Positions 32,233 to 46,700 of a stretch of DNA of 64,000 bases are shown in pieces. Location of the stretch: NCBI RefSeq assembly GCF_050948215.1, contig NW_027488975.1:62001-126000 (forward strand), written 5' to 3'. The position numbers and the translations under genes were made by a program. The notes beneath the pieces were generated by a model. The model searched no databases. It was not told the origin of the DNA and was given only the letters and a program-made list of their open reading frames with translations. The stretch's first letter is position 1, and each line of letters opens with the position of its first letter. This DNA is from Halictus rubicundus (taxonomy: Eukaryota > Arthropoda > Insecta > Hymenoptera > Halictidae).

Positions 32233-34912
32233 AAAAGCGAGTCCCGGCTCGACTGGACCCGAGCTCGGCTCGCATATGCGAGCTTGGCTGCAGGCCTAGT
32301 GCCAGGTGGGTGCTGGGATCGGTCGGTAACGGCCCCAATGTCGAGATACTCTCGTCGGTTGTGGAACTAAGAAAGTGGAACTATCACTGATCTCAAATAC
32401 CAACATCGCTAAACATGCCGCGCTCGCTACCTAAATAGAACATTTGCTCGTGAATTACGGAAGAAACGTCAGTGACATAGGCAATAAATAAACGGATAAT
32501 GCGTAGAATGAGAATAATTATTTTTTATTGTATAATTTCATTACACTATTATTGCCTTCTTATTTTCCATATTGTGCACCATTGTAATCATTGTTTTATA
32601 ATCGATAGTTTATAGGTGAAATTAATTAATTTGGAACTTATTGCGATATTTATAAAATAATGATTATTCAACAAAATATATTCTGTAATAGTTATAGAAT
32701 GAAAAAAAAAAGAATAAATACAATATTCAAGTAATGACAAAATTCAATCGTTCTTATTGTGATCCGTAGTAACAAACACAGAAAATTATTTTTTTTTACT
32801 TATTTAACCGATAATACCACTTCTAATGCTGGACTGCAATTATTCAAGTAAAGGTAGTAACGAAATAAAAGTGTTATGTAATGAAACTAACTTTCGACGG
32901 ATCTTATCCATATAAAGCTATTTGGTGGCAGTATTATTGCTATTTGTACAGACACACAGATACACAGATTCTTATATCTTGCAATGCACGTTGTTTTTTT
33001 CTCCGTCAACCGATTTCGATGAAATTTTCAGCTTCTGTATCCCTAACATAGAGGTAGAGATAAAAGTTTTGAAAAGTGTCTGTCATTTTAAGTTTTAATT
33101 ATAATTGTATTGATTGCTATTTTTTATACCTTATAGAATTGTTTCTTTACATTTAATATTCTTTATATTTTATCAGCAATAAACTTTATGTATAATCATT
33201 AATTGTATTGTTTAAATTTAACTTTCTGTGAGTAATTGTCAATACATATACATTAGTAACCACATCTATTTGTCCGCGGCGAAAACCAAGCTGTCGAACT
33301 CGAGACGGGAAGGACTCGCCGCGTCTCTTTCTTTTCATATGCTGTCCTTCTTTGCGTCCGAAACTTCCGTCGTTCATTACACAAGTAAATATCATCGGAA
33401 TTTTGTCATATTTGGTACCGTTTTCCTTAGAAAAATGCCACGAGTATGTTGGTGAAAGTCCGATAGAAAAATAATTAATAATGAAAAAGTTTATTTTTTT
33501 ATTTAAAGGCCTGAGCTCACGCCAGTCTTTCATCTTTTCCGAACGCTTCGACTCTCCGCGGCTCTTTCTTTCCCATACGCTGTCCTTTTTCGCGTCCGAA
33601 ACATCAATCGTTCATTACACAAGCAATTATCGTCGGAATTATATCATATTTGGTTTCATTTTAATCAGAAAAATGTCACGAATATGTTGGTAAAAGTTAA
33701 AAAAAAAAAGAATAACGAAAAATAAAGAAGTTTTGTGATTGGATTAGTAGTGGTCTTCTGGTCTCACACCGATATAGCCGACAATGTGTGGCCCACTCCT
33801 CGGGGAGGACGCTTCTCTAGTTTCGCTGTCCGCTTCTCCGTGCCACATTATATGTATCGTAGACGGATATTCTCTCCTTTTGAATGCCAGTCATTCTGGT
33901 GTGCCCAGAGTTGGGCATTATTAGATAAAAATTATTTAAATAACGATTCGAATAAAAGATACTTCATCTTTATTCGTTATTCGAAGGTTCGAATAAAAAA
34001 GGTATCCTTATTCGACGAGTATCGAATAAATAATTTTATTCGACGAGAATTTATCCGACGAATAAAGATACTTTTTTTTATTCGAAGCGGATTTATTCAA
34101 ACTACGAGAAATTTTTTCATCTTTCATCTGTATCATTTATTCGAAGGCTTCAAATAAATGCTCGAATAACTTTTGCCGAGTGCCGAGCTTCAAAGACCCA
34201 GCGACGACAAGACGACATACAATGTAAACGGATGGAGAATCGCGCAGGTATGAAAGTTTAAACTTTCAGATTTTTTTGTTACAAACTGTGGTCGTAAACA
34301 AAAAATGAAAAACCTCCAAAAAATCGGAAAAATGCAGATTTCTCAAAAATTTGAAAACATGCTATTCTACTGTTTAGTTCCTTGTTAAAGTACTATAACA
34401 GGCAGTGTCGTCAATTTTTTTTAGATTTTTTGTTGTGGGACATCATCGTCAAAAAACAATAAAAACCGAATTTTTTCGACGTTTTTGCTATTAGGAGGAA
34501 AGTTACACTTGTTGGTTTTATCGCAGCTATATATTAAGTAATTTTTAGCATTATTAAATTGAAACAAGTAATTCTTTGACCTAAGAAATGTGATTTAAGA
34601 GAAAGAATAAATTGTATTTTGTGTGATATATACCAGAATGTTCGTAAAGTTTTGTAACATCGCCGGACGTGTGTCGAACTAAGGAGCGGATACGCTGGGG
34701 TTCTTATCCCGTCGGTGGTAAATGTTTTTTCCCATACATCATCTTTATTTTTTCAATTTCTTATATTATTTATTCATGTGATTTTAACAATATTTTTTTA
34801 ATGTTTTAAAAATATTGAAGTAACATTGATTAGGCAATGAATATTTATATTATTGTGTTCGTCTACGATTTCCGCCAGATATGAAATTGCTTGTGAAAAT
34901 TGGTAAGATTCC
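31657..34912. repeat. Unit S2, 3256-bp short type
   Basis: Same length and same marks as S1 at offset 26,318, including the ACAAGACGAC insertion and the palindrome junction (at about 34267/34268). Confidence 0.93.
33906..34267 (+). mobile_element. hAT-like element, 5' fragment in S2
   Basis: The same truncation as in S1, at the same palindrome. Confidence 0.72.
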
Positions 34913-37900
34913 GTGAAAAGAATTTTGAACTCTACGTCTGTCATTTCCAGAAAATCAAGAAATCAATACTGTTTGAAATGGAATCTTTTTGCGGTTCCAA
35001 TTGTTTTGACCATCTTAATCGGCTATGCCCTTTTAAATCTTATCACCTATACTTGCACAGTACCGAATGACAGGCTGTTGGAACTTCCAACTTCCAACTT
35101 GGTTTCACGTTAATTTTCAACATTATAAACAATTTTGCGACAACACATTTTTACGACTGTACAGTGAACCGGAGTATAATGTAAAGGAATATATAAAATA
35201 CCGTTCTTTACAGATCACATCTAGTTATTTACATAAATCTAAATTGTTGTTATTGCATAATTATTTTCAATAAGGGTTATACAAATTCTGAATCAACATT
35301 TCACTATCAAAATATATAATAAAACATCGCAAACATTTAGCATTGTCAATATACTAAAATGCTTGATAATATCAATGTGCTGATCTTCCTGCTGTAACTC
35401 GCATCATGTCATTTTACGCCTGATTTTATTTCGAGCCGTTCGCTTCGTTGCGAGCAGCTCGCATCGTGCGAGTACTCGACTCGACTCGAAAAGCGAGTCC
35501 CGGCTCGACTGGACCCGAGCTCGGCTCGCATATGCGAGCTTGGCTGCAGGCCTAGTGCCAGGTGGGTGCTGGGATCGGTCGGTAACGGCCCCAATGTCGA
35601 GATACTCTCGTCGGTTGTGGAACTAAGAAGGTGGAACTATCACTGATCTCAAATACCAACATCGCTAAACATGCCGCGCTCGCTACCTAAATAGAACATT
35701 TGCTCGTGAATTACGGAAGAAACGTCAGTGACATAGGCAATAAATAAACGGATAATGCGTAGAATGAGAATAATTATTTTTTATTGTATAATTTCATTAC
35801 ACTATTATTGCCTTCTTATTTTCCATATTGTGCACCATTGTAATCATTGTTTTATAATCGATAGTTTATAGGTGAAATTAATTAATTTGGAACTTATTGC
35901 GATATTTATAAAATAATGATTATTCAACAAAATATATTCTGTAATAGTTATAGAATGAAAAAAAAAAGAATAAATACAATATTCAAGTAATGACAAAATT
36001 CAATCGTTCTTATTGTGATCCGTAGTAACAAACACAGAAAATTATTTTTTTTTACTTATTTAACCGATAATACCACTTCTAATGCTGGACTGCAATTATT
36101 CAAGTAAAGGTAGTAACGAAATAAAAGTGTTATGTAATGAAACTAACTTTCGACGGATCTTATCCATATAAAGCTATTTGGTGGCAGTATTATTGCTATT
36201 TGTACAGACACACAGATACACAGATTCTTATATCTTGCAATGCACGTTGTTTTTTTCTCCGTCAACCGATTTCGATGAAATTTTCAGCTTCTGTATCCCT
36301 AACATAGAGGTAGAGATAAAAGTTTTGAAAAGTGTCTGTCATTTTAAGTTTTAATTATAATTGTATTGATTGCTATTTTTTATACCTTATAGAATTGTTT
36401 CTTTACATTTAATATTCTTTATATTTTATCAGCAATAAACTTTATGTATAATCATTAATTGTATTGTTTAAATTTAACTTTCTGTGAGTAATTGTCAATA
36501 CATATACATTAGTAACCACATCTATTTGTCCGCGGCGAAAACCAAGCTGTCGAACTCGAGACGGGAAGGACTCGCCGCGTCTCTTTCTTTTCATATGCTG
36601 TCCTTCTTTGCGTCCGAAACTTCCGTCGTTCATTACACAAGTAAATATCATCGGAATTTTGTCATATTTGGTACCGTTTTCCTTAGAAAAATGCCACGAG
36701 TATGTTGGTGAAAGTCCGATAGAAAAATAATTAATAATGAAAAAGTTTATTTTTTTATTTAAAGGCCTGAGCTCACGCCAGTCTTTCATCTTTTCCGAAC
36801 GCTTCGACTCTCCGCGGCTCTTTCTTTCCCATACGCTGTCCTTTTTCGCGTCCGAAACATCAATCGTTCATTACACAAGCAATTATCGTCGGAATTATAT
36901 CATATTTGGTTTCATTTTAATCAGAAAAATGTCACGAATATGTTGGTAAAAGTTAAAAAAAAAAAAAAATAACGAAAAATAAAGAAGCTTTGTGATTGGA
37001 TTAGTAGTGGTCTTCTGGTCTCACACCGATATAGCCGACAATGTGTGGCCCACTCCTCGGGGAGGACGCTTCTCTAGTTTCGCTGTCCGCTTCTCCGTGC
37101 AACATTATATGTATCGTAGACGGATATTCTCTCCTTTTGAATGCCAGTCATTCTGGTGTGCCCAGAGTTGGGCATTATTAGATAAAAATTATTTAAATAA
37201 CGATTCGAATAAAAGATACTTCATCTTTATTCGTTATTCGAAGGTTCGAATAAAAAAGGTATCCTTATTCGACGAGTATCGAATAAATAATTTTATTCGA
37301 CGAGAATTTATCCGACGAATAAAGATACTTTTTTTTATTCGAAGCGGATTTATTCGAACTACGAGAAATTTTTTCATCTTTCATCTGTATCATTTATTCG
37401 AAGGCTTCAAATAAATGCTCGAATAACTTTTGCCGAGTGCCGAGCTTCAAAGACCCAGCGACGACAGACGACATACAATGTAAACGGGTGGAGAATCGCG
37501 CACGAATGAAAGTTTAAACTTTTAGATTGTGCAATATATCCTCATGAAATTGTGACGAGCGAATGGAGGGGATTTTCCTGATGAAAATGAGATCAAATTC
37601 GGGTGTAATCGACCAAGTTTCACTGATACGTAATGTTACGATAAAAATTACAATCTCATTAAAGACAGTCCAAATGATGTCGTGTTTAGACTCATTTTGA
37701 TCGGGATGAGCTCTACAACTCATTCGTATTAACAATATTGTTCTGATTAAAAACATAAAAGCATAAATTGCCAATAATGTTGGATTCTCCATCTGCTTAC
37801 ATTGTAGGCTGTTGGTCGGTCTTTATAAAAAAATCTTTATTCGTCGAATAAATTCATTACGTGCGGAATAGAGATAACATAATTATTTTTATTTGACGCG

Positions 37901-38544
37901 TAACAAATCATTTTTTATCTTTTATTCGCTGTTTGAAATGTCTATTTCAATAAAAATTTGCCCATCTTTGCTTCTACAATTATATTATTTTATATTATAT
38001 TAATTCATCCACGTGATTCTCTCTCAAACTCTATACTATTCGGAATAGTACGTTAAATAAACGCTACTCTGGTTTTCAACATATTTCTGTTCCCACAGAT
38101 CGATTCTTGGAACAATTATCTATAAAAAAAAAAGTGTAAGGAAATAATGCTTGTTCATGAAATATTTTTAAATTACAAATTAAGGTATCTCATATGGAAG
38201 TAGAAATTGATTTTCCTAAAATTATGCTTTAATAATTTCTTACGTAAAATATTTTGACGAATTTTTCGTCCTTGATATTAGTTTTACTTTTAATATTTTA
38301 GATCTTAAAAAGCAACACTAAAAAAAAATATCTTTTTAATTTGAATACGTTTGTCGGAGAATGTAACATTTGATAATCGATATGGGTCCGTGATGATTCA
38401 CCTTCTCAGCGACGAGAAGTTCCTTAGTGGTCTTCTGCACCGACGAGATACCGTCGTTGGCCTTCTGTTTCTTACTCCAGCCAAAATCTATCCTAGAGAG
38501 CGGTAGACAACACCGTATTTTTCGAGCGACACATTCTCCCGTAA

Positions 38545-38591
38545 GGCTGTCAGTCTTTATATATATCTGGTCGGTGGATCAGTGCACCCAC

Positions 38592-38648
<57 letters not shown>

Positions 38649-38658
38649 ACTGCCAGCC
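38545..38658. repeat. (TA)n palindrome, L1b
   Basis: TA run of about 51 bases, equal to L1a. Confidence 0.85.
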
Positions 38659-39056
38659 CCCGTGTTAAACTGCGAGTCTCAAAGTGGGTGCCAGGTGGGT
38701 GCTGGGAGCGGTCGGTAACGGCCCTAATGTCGAGATACTCTCGTCGGTTGTGGAACTAAAAGAACATTTGCTCGTGAATTATGGAAAAAACGTCAGTGAC
38801 AGAGGCAATAAATAAACGTATAATGCGTAGAATGAAAATAATTATCTTTTATTGTATAATTTCATTACACTCTTATTGCCTTCTTATTTTCCATATTGTT
38901 CACCATTGTAATCATTATTTTATAATCGATAATTTATAGGTGTAATTAATTAATTTGGAACTTCTTGCGATATTTATAAAATAATGATTATTCAACAAAA
39001 TATATTCTGTAATAGTTATAGAATAAAAAAAAAGAATAAATACAATATTCAAGTAA

Positions 39057-39620
39057 TGTGGCGGACCCCTTGGAGAAGGGTTGATCGGACCCAGGTAGGA
39101 GCGTCGTCTGCGGGCTGGGACCTTGGACGCACTTGGTCGCCAGGCCCAAGCTCTTCCCGAGCGCACACTTAGTCGCCGGAAGTCTGTTCCTACCTGGGGT
39201 GCACATTTGGCGACCAGGTTCGGGGTTTTTCCTTGGCGTGCACATTTGGCCGCCAACCCTTGACTTTCGCCAGGACACGGATGTTCGGTGCAAGGACACG
39301 AACTTTCTCCAAGTGGCACGTACAGGAAGCGACATCCCCACTCCAGAAGTTTTCTTGTTCGAAGGAAATTCCTGGAGGATATAAGCGCGGATTCTGACGG
39401 ATGACAGGGTCAGTCAGTCAGTCAGTCAGTTCAAGTCAGTCAGTCGTTGTGAGAAGTCGTCATTCGCCGTCAGTTGTTCGTATAGTCGTTTATCCGTAGT
39501 TCTTGTTTCATTGTTATTTCATTTTCTTTGTTCCTTGTTACGTCGTTGAGTTTTTGTTGCTTATTTAATAAATGGTTATTGTTATATTGGGTGAATCCTT
39601 TACTGAACACCCAAACCACA
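39057..39620 (+). mobile_element. Solo LTR in L1b
   Basis: 564 bases, identical in its marks to the L1a copy. Confidence 0.66.
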
Positions 39621-39732
39621 ACACATACCAAAAGGAAATAAAAATTTTTTTATCTTTTATTCGTTACTCGAAATTTTTATTTAGATAAATATTTTGCCCA
39701 ACTCTGGTTGAGCTTAGCTCGGCTCGATTGTG

Positions 39733-42480
39733 CGAGTCGAGTCGAGTACTCGCACGATGCGAGCTATCCGCACCGATGCGAGCTGCTCGAAATAAAATCA
39801 GGCGTAAAATGACATGATGCGAGTTACAGCGGGAAGATCAGCACATCGATATTATCAAGCATTTTAGTATATTGACAATGCTAAATGTTTGCGATGTTTT
39901 ATTATATATTTTGATAGTGAAATGTTGATTCAGAATTTGTATAACCCTTATTGAAAATAATTATGCAATAACAACTATTTCCTAGATTTATGTAAATAAC
40001 TAGCTGTGATCTGTAAAGAACGGTATTTTATATATTCCTTTATATTATACTCCGGGGTTCAGTGTACAGTCGTAAAAATGTGTTGTTGCAAAATTGTTTA
40101 TAATGTTAAAAATTAACGTTAAGCTTCGTTAAATAGTTTTTGAAAGGAATGGGTATATAAACAATATTGTATAATATTGATGTGTATTTATACGAGGTCG
40201 CCGCCGCGTCTACAATGTATGCTGGCGGTTCGTCGGCGTGCTCTTTGCACAGGCCGCCACACTGGTACTCGCACCAAAGGTCAAAAGACTGAATTCTGGT
40301 AAGCTGAGAAAAACTGTTTGACAGAATCTGAGCTAACTAACCTGAGAATAGATTGTCTTAGACTTTTATATTTTTCGATAATGAATAACTAAGCTAGTGG
40401 CTCGATGGGGAGGGAGGAAGAGCAAAACGCATACGCGTGCCGGTAGATTAAATACTCAGAGCGGGTGACCTAAGTGGGCGAGTGCAGGCGAGAGCCGGTC
40501 ATAAACCTTAGCTCGCTGATGAGAGCCCTACTGTCCCATTGTACGGAAGTACACTTTTTAGAAGAAATGGCCGAGATAACGAACCAAAAAGGCAGTAAAC
40601 CATTTTCACACTGCACAATTATAAACATGGAGATAGCGCAGGTTGCTTAGCGAGAAACGTGCGGCCGCTTCTCGTTATACATTATGCAGTCAGTCTCATA
40701 ATTGATGGCAGACACTTTAAATCAGAATAACTTTTTTTATAAATCGACCAAACGACTTCAGCTGTTCTGCCAAGCTAGATAGATTAATTTACTAGATGAC
40801 ATGTAATGAAAACGCAGGAAAAATTGCGTTATATAATTGCGTTAATTGTCGAGCTAGGAAGTAGATTTAACTTTGCTGCCACTACGAATTATTTGGTAGT
40901 TAGCATGATTTTGGACCATCGTATAAAAGATCGACTGTTATCCATGGAGAAGAGCCAACAATTGCAAATTGAAAAAAGATTTAGATTAAAATATTAACTA
41001 AACAGAAAGTATGACGAGTGTTGAACGTAGACATCAGATCCTTTTAAAAGGGCCTAGCCGATTTATGGTCAAAACTGCCCTTAGAGGAAAAACCCCTCTG
41101 AGTAAAATTTCAACCCCCTATCTTGCCCATGAGGTTAGTTACAGGGTAAATTAGATTTCGCGCTTCTCCGCGTATTTCCCGCACTCTGATGCTTTCTAAA
41201 ATTCTGAAAAAAATGTGACATATTTTGGATTCTAAGGCTGATTTTTGATAATTTTTTCAGATTTTTTTGTTACAAACTGTGGTCGTAAAAAAAAAAATGA
41301 AAAACCTCCAAAAAATCGGAAAAATGCAGATTTCTCAAAAATTTGAAAACATGCTATTCTACTGTTTAGTTCCTTGTTAAAGTACTATAACAGGCAGTGT
41401 CGTCAATTTTTTTTAGATTTTTTGTTGTGGGACATCATCGTCAAAAAACAATAAAAACCGAATTTTTTCGACGTTTTTGCTATTAGGAGGAAAGTTACAC
41501 TTGTTGGTTTTATCGCAGCTATATATTAAGTAATTTTTAGCATTATTAAATTGAAACAAGTAATTCTTTGACCTAAGAAATGTGATTTAAGAGAAAGAAT
41601 AAATTGTATTTTGTGTGATATATACCAGAATGTTCGTAAAGTTTTGTAACATCGCCGGACGTGTGTCGAACTAAGGAGCGGATACGCTGGGGTTCTTATC
41701 CCGTCGGTGGTAAATGTTTTTTCCCATACATCATCTTTATTTTTTCAATTTCTTATATTATTTATTCATGTGATTTTAACAATATTTTTTTAATGTTTTA
41801 AAAATATTGAAGTAACATTGATTAGGCAATGAATATTTATATTATTGTGTTCGTCTACGATTTCCGCCAGATATGAAATTGCTTGTGAAAATTGGTAAGA
41901 TTCCGTGAAAAGAATTTTGAACTCTACGTCTGTCATTTCCAGAAAATCAAGAAATCAATACTGTTTGAAATGGAATCTTTTTGCGGTTCCAATTGTTTTG
42001 ACCATCTTAATCGGCTATGCCCTTTTAAATCTTATCACCTATACTTGCACAGTACCGAATGACAGGCTGTTGGAACTTCCAACTTCCAACTTGGTTTCAC
42101 GTTAATTTTCAACATTATAAACAATTTTGCGACAACACATTTTTACGACTGTACAGTGAACCGGAGTATAATATAAAGGAATATATAAAATACCGTTCTT
42201 TACAGATCACATCTAGTTATTTACATAAATCTAAATAGTTGTTATTGCATAATTATTTTCAATAAGGGTTATACAAATTCTGAATCAACATTTCACTATC
42301 AAAATATATAATAAAACATCGCAAACATTTAGCATTGTCAATATACTAAAATGCTTGATAATATCAATGTGCTGATCTTCCTGCTGTAACTCGCATCATG
42401 TCATTTTACGCCTGATTTTATTTCGAGCCGTTCGCTTCGTTGCGAGCAGCTCGCATCGTGCGAGTACTCGACTCGACTCG
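39733..42480. repeat. Large inverted repeat, L1b to L2b
   Basis: Arms 39733-40119 and 42099-42480. Confidence 0.9.
39759..39784. repeat. 19-bp minisatellite, one copy plus remnant, L1b
   Basis: As in L1a. Confidence 0.8.
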
Positions 42481-45400
42481 AAAAGCGAGTCCCGGCTCGA
42501 CTGGACCCGAGCTCGGCTCGCATATGCGAGCTTGGCTGCAGGCCTAGTGCCAGGTGGGTGCTGGGATCGGTCGGTAACGGCCCCAATGTCGAGATACTCT
42601 CGTCGGTTGTGGAACTAAGAAGGTGGAACTATCACTGATCTCAAATACCAACATCGCTAAACATGCCGCGCTCGCTACCTAAATAGAACATTTGCTCGTG
42701 AATTACGGAAGAAACGTCAGTGACATAGGCAATAAATAAACGGATAATGCGTAGAATGAGAATAATTATTTTTTATTGTATAATTTCATTACACTATTAT
42801 TGCCTTCTTATTTTCCATATTGTGCACCATTGTAATCATTGTTTTATAATCGATAGTTTATAGGTGAAATTAATTAATTTGGAACTTATTGCGATATTTA
42901 TAAAATAATGATTATTCAACAAAATATATTCTGTAATAGTTATAGAATGAAAAAAAAAAGAATAAATACAATATTCAAGTAATGACAAAATTCAATCGTT
43001 CTTATTGTGATCCGTAGTAACAAACACAGAAAATTATTTTTTTTTACTTATTTAACCGATAATACCACTTCTAATGCTGGACTGCAATTATTCAAGTAAA
43101 GGTAGTAACGAAATAAAAGTGTTATGTAATGAAACTAACTTTCGACGGATCTTATCCATATAAAGCTATTTGGTGGCAGTATTATTGCTATTTGTACAGA
43201 CACACAGATACACAGATTCTTATATCTTGCAATGCACGTTGTTTTTTTCTCCGTCAACCGATTTCGATGAAATTTTCAGCTTCTGTATCCCTAACATAGA
43301 GGTAGAGATAAAAGTTTTGAAAAGTGTCTGTCATTTTAAGTTTTAATTATAATTGTATTGATTGCTATTTTTTATACCTTATAGAATTGTTTCTTTACAT
43401 TTAATATTCTTTATATTTTATCAGCAATAAACTTTATGTATAATCATTAATTGTATTGTTTAAATTTAACTTTCTGTGAGTAATTGTCAATACATATACA
43501 TTAGTAACCACATCTATTTGTCCGCGGCGAAAACCAAGCTGTCGAACTCGAGACGGGAAGGACTCGCCGCGTCTCTTTCTTTTCATATGCTGTCCTTCTT
43601 TGCGTCCGAAACTTCCGTCGTTCATTACACAAGTAAATATCATCGGAATTTTGTCATATTTGGTACCGTTTTCCTTAGAAAAATGCCACGAGTATGTTGG
43701 TGAAAGTCCGATAGAAAAATAATTAATAATGAAAAAGTTTATTTTTTTATTTAAAGGCCTGAGCTCACGCCAGTCTTTCATCTTTTCCGAACGCTTCGAC
43801 TCTCCGCGGCTCTTTCTTTCCCATACGCTGTCCTTTTTCGCGTCCGAAACATCAATCGTTCATTACACAAGCAATTATCGTCGGAATTATATCATATTTG
43901 GTTTCATTTTAATCAGAAAAATGTCACGAATATGTTGGTAAAAGTTAAAAAAAAAAAAAAATAACGAAAAATAAAGAAGCTTTGTGATTGGATTAGTAGT
44001 GGTCTTCTGGTCTCACACCGATATAGCCGACAATGTGTGGCCCACTCCTCGGGGAGGACGCTTCTCTAGTTTCGCTGTCCGCTTCTCCGTGCAACATTAT
44101 ATGTATCGTAGACGGATATTCTCTCCTTTTGAATGCCAGTCATTCTGGTGTGCCCAGAGTTGGGCATTATTAGATAAAAATTATTTAAATAACGATTCGA
44201 ATAAAAGATACTTCATCTTTATTCGTTATTCGAAGGTTCGAATAAAAAAGGTATCCTTATTCGACGAGTATCGAATAAATAATTTTATTCGACGAGAATT
44301 TATCCGACGAATAAAGATACTTTTTTTTATTCGAAGCGGATTTATTCAAACTACGAGAAATTTTTTCATCTTTCATCTGTATCATTTATTCGAAGGCTTC
44401 AAATAAATGCTCGAATAACTTTTGCCGAGTGCCGAGCTTCAAAGACCCAGCGACGACAGACGACATACAATGTAAACGGATGGAGAATCGCGCACGAATG
44501 AAAGTTTAAACTTTTAGATTGTGCAATATATCCTCATGAAATTGTGACGAGCGAATGGAGGGGATTTTCCTGATGAAAATGAGGTGAAATTCGGGTGTAA
44601 TCGACCAAGTTTCACTGATACGTAATGTTACGATAAAAATTACAATCTCATTAAAGACAGTCCAAATGATGTCGTGTTTAGACTCATTTTGATCGGGATG
44701 AGCTCTACAACTCATTCGTATTAACAATATTGTTCTGATTAAAAACATAAAAGCATAAATTGCCAATAATGTTGGATTCTCCATCTGCTTACATTGTAGG
44801 CTGTTGGTCGGTCTTTATAAAAAAATCTTTATTCGTCGAATAAATTCATTACGTGCGGAATAGAGATAACATAATTATTTTTATTTGACGCGTAACAAAT
44901 CATTTTTTATCTTTTATTCGCTGTTTGAAATGTCTATTTCAATAAAAATTTGCCCATCTTTGCTTCTACAATTATATTATTTTATATTATATTAATTCAT
45001 CCACGTGATTCTCTCTCAAACTCTATACTATTCGGAATAGTACGTTAAATAAACGCTACTCTGGTTTTCAACATATTTCTGTTCCCACAGATCGATTCTT
45101 GGAACAATTATCTATAAAAAAAAAAGTGTAAGGAAATAATGCTTGTTCATGAAATATTTTTAAATTACAAATTAAGGTATCTCATATGGAAGTAGAAATT
45201 GATTTTCCTAAAATTATGCTTTAATAATTTCTTACGTAAAATATTTTGACGAATTTTTCGTCCTTGATATTAGTTTTACTTTTAATATTTTAGATCTTAA
45301 AAAGCAACACTAAAAAAAAATATCTTTTTAATTTGAATACGTTTGTCGGAGAATGTAACATTTGATAATCGATATGGGTCCGTGATGATTCACCTTCTCA

Positions 45401-45536
45401 GCGACGAGAAGTTCCTTAGTGGTCTTCTGCACCGACGAGATACCGTCGTTGGCCTTCTGTTTCTTACTCCAGCCAAAATCTATCCTAGAGAGCGGTAGAC
45501 AACACCGTATTTTTCGAGCGACACATTCTCCCGTAA

Positions 45537-45583
45537 GGCTGTCAGCCTTTATATATATCTCGTCGGTGGATCAGTGCACCCAC

Positions 45584-45620
<37 letters not shown>

Positions 45621-45630
45621 ACTGCCAGCC
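45537..45630. repeat. (TA)n palindrome, L2b
   Basis: TA run of about 31 bases, equal to L2a, with the same better-paired inner arms. Confidence 0.85.
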
Positions 45631-46028
45631 CCCGTGTTAAACTGCGAGTCTCAAAGTGGGTGCCAGTTGGGTGCTGGGAGCGGTCGGTAACGGCCCTAAT
45701 GTCGAGATACTCTCGTCGGTTGTGGAACTAAAAGAACATTTGCTCGTGAATTATGGAAAAAACGTCAGTGACAGAGGCAATAAATAAACGTATAATGCGT
45801 AGAATGAAAATAATTATCTTTTATTGTATAATTTCATTACACTCTTATTGCCTTCTTATTTTCCATATTGTTCACCATTGTAATCATTATTTTATAATCG
45901 ATAATTTATAGGTGTAATTAATTAATTTGGAACTTCTTGCGATATTTATAAAATAATGATTATTCAACAAAATATATTCTGTAATAGTTATAGAATAAAA
46001 AAAAAGAATAAATACAATATTCAAGTAA

Positions 46029-46588
46029 TGTGGCGGACCCCTTGGAGAAGGGTTGATCGGACCCAGGTAGGAGCGTCGTCTGCGGGCTGGGACCTTGGAC
46101 GCACTTGGTCGCCAGGCCCAAGCTCTTCCCGAGCGCACACTTAGTCGCCGGAAGTCTGTTCCTACCTGGGGTGCACATTTGGCGACCAGGTTCGGGGTTT
46201 TTCCTTGGCGTGCACATTTGGCCGCCAACCCTTGACTTTCGCCAGGACACGGATGTTCGGTGCAAGGACACGAACTTTCTCCAAGGGGCACGTACAGGAA
46301 GCGACATCCCCACTCCAGAAGTTTTCTTGTTCGAAGGAAATTCCTGGAGGATATAAGCGCGGATTCTGACGGATGACAGGGTCAGTCAGTCAGTCAGTTC
46401 AAGTCAGTCAGTCGTTGTGAGAAGTCGTCATTCGCCGTCAGTTGTTCGTATAGTCGTTTATCCGTAGTTCTTGTTTCATTGTTATTTCATTTTCTTTGTT
46501 CCTTGTTACGTCGTTGAGTTTTTGTTGCTTATTTAATAAATGGTTATTGTTATATTGGGTGAATCCTTTACTGAACACCCAAACCACA
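46029..46588 (+). mobile_element. Solo LTR in L2b
   Basis: 560 bases, with the marks of the L2a copy. Confidence 0.66.
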
Positions 46589-46700
46589 ACACATACCAAA
46601 AGGAAATAAAAATTTTTTTATCTTTTATTCGTTACTCGAAATTTTTATTTAGATAAATATTTTGCCCAACTCTGGTTGAGCTTAGCTCGGCTCAATTGTG

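Larger units (their letters stand above)
37163..39706 (+). mobile_element. hAT-like element in L1b
   Basis: Both ends are intact. Same length as the L1a copy. Confidence 0.7.
34913..41904. repeat. Unit L1b, 6992-bp long type
   Basis: Counterpart of L1a at offset 26,318. It has the same TA-tract length, five GTCA copies, one 19-bp copy and the AAATTGTTG variant near 35244. Confidence 0.93.
44155..46674 (+). mobile_element. hAT-like element in L2b
   Basis: Both ends are intact. Same length as the L2a copy. Confidence 0.7.
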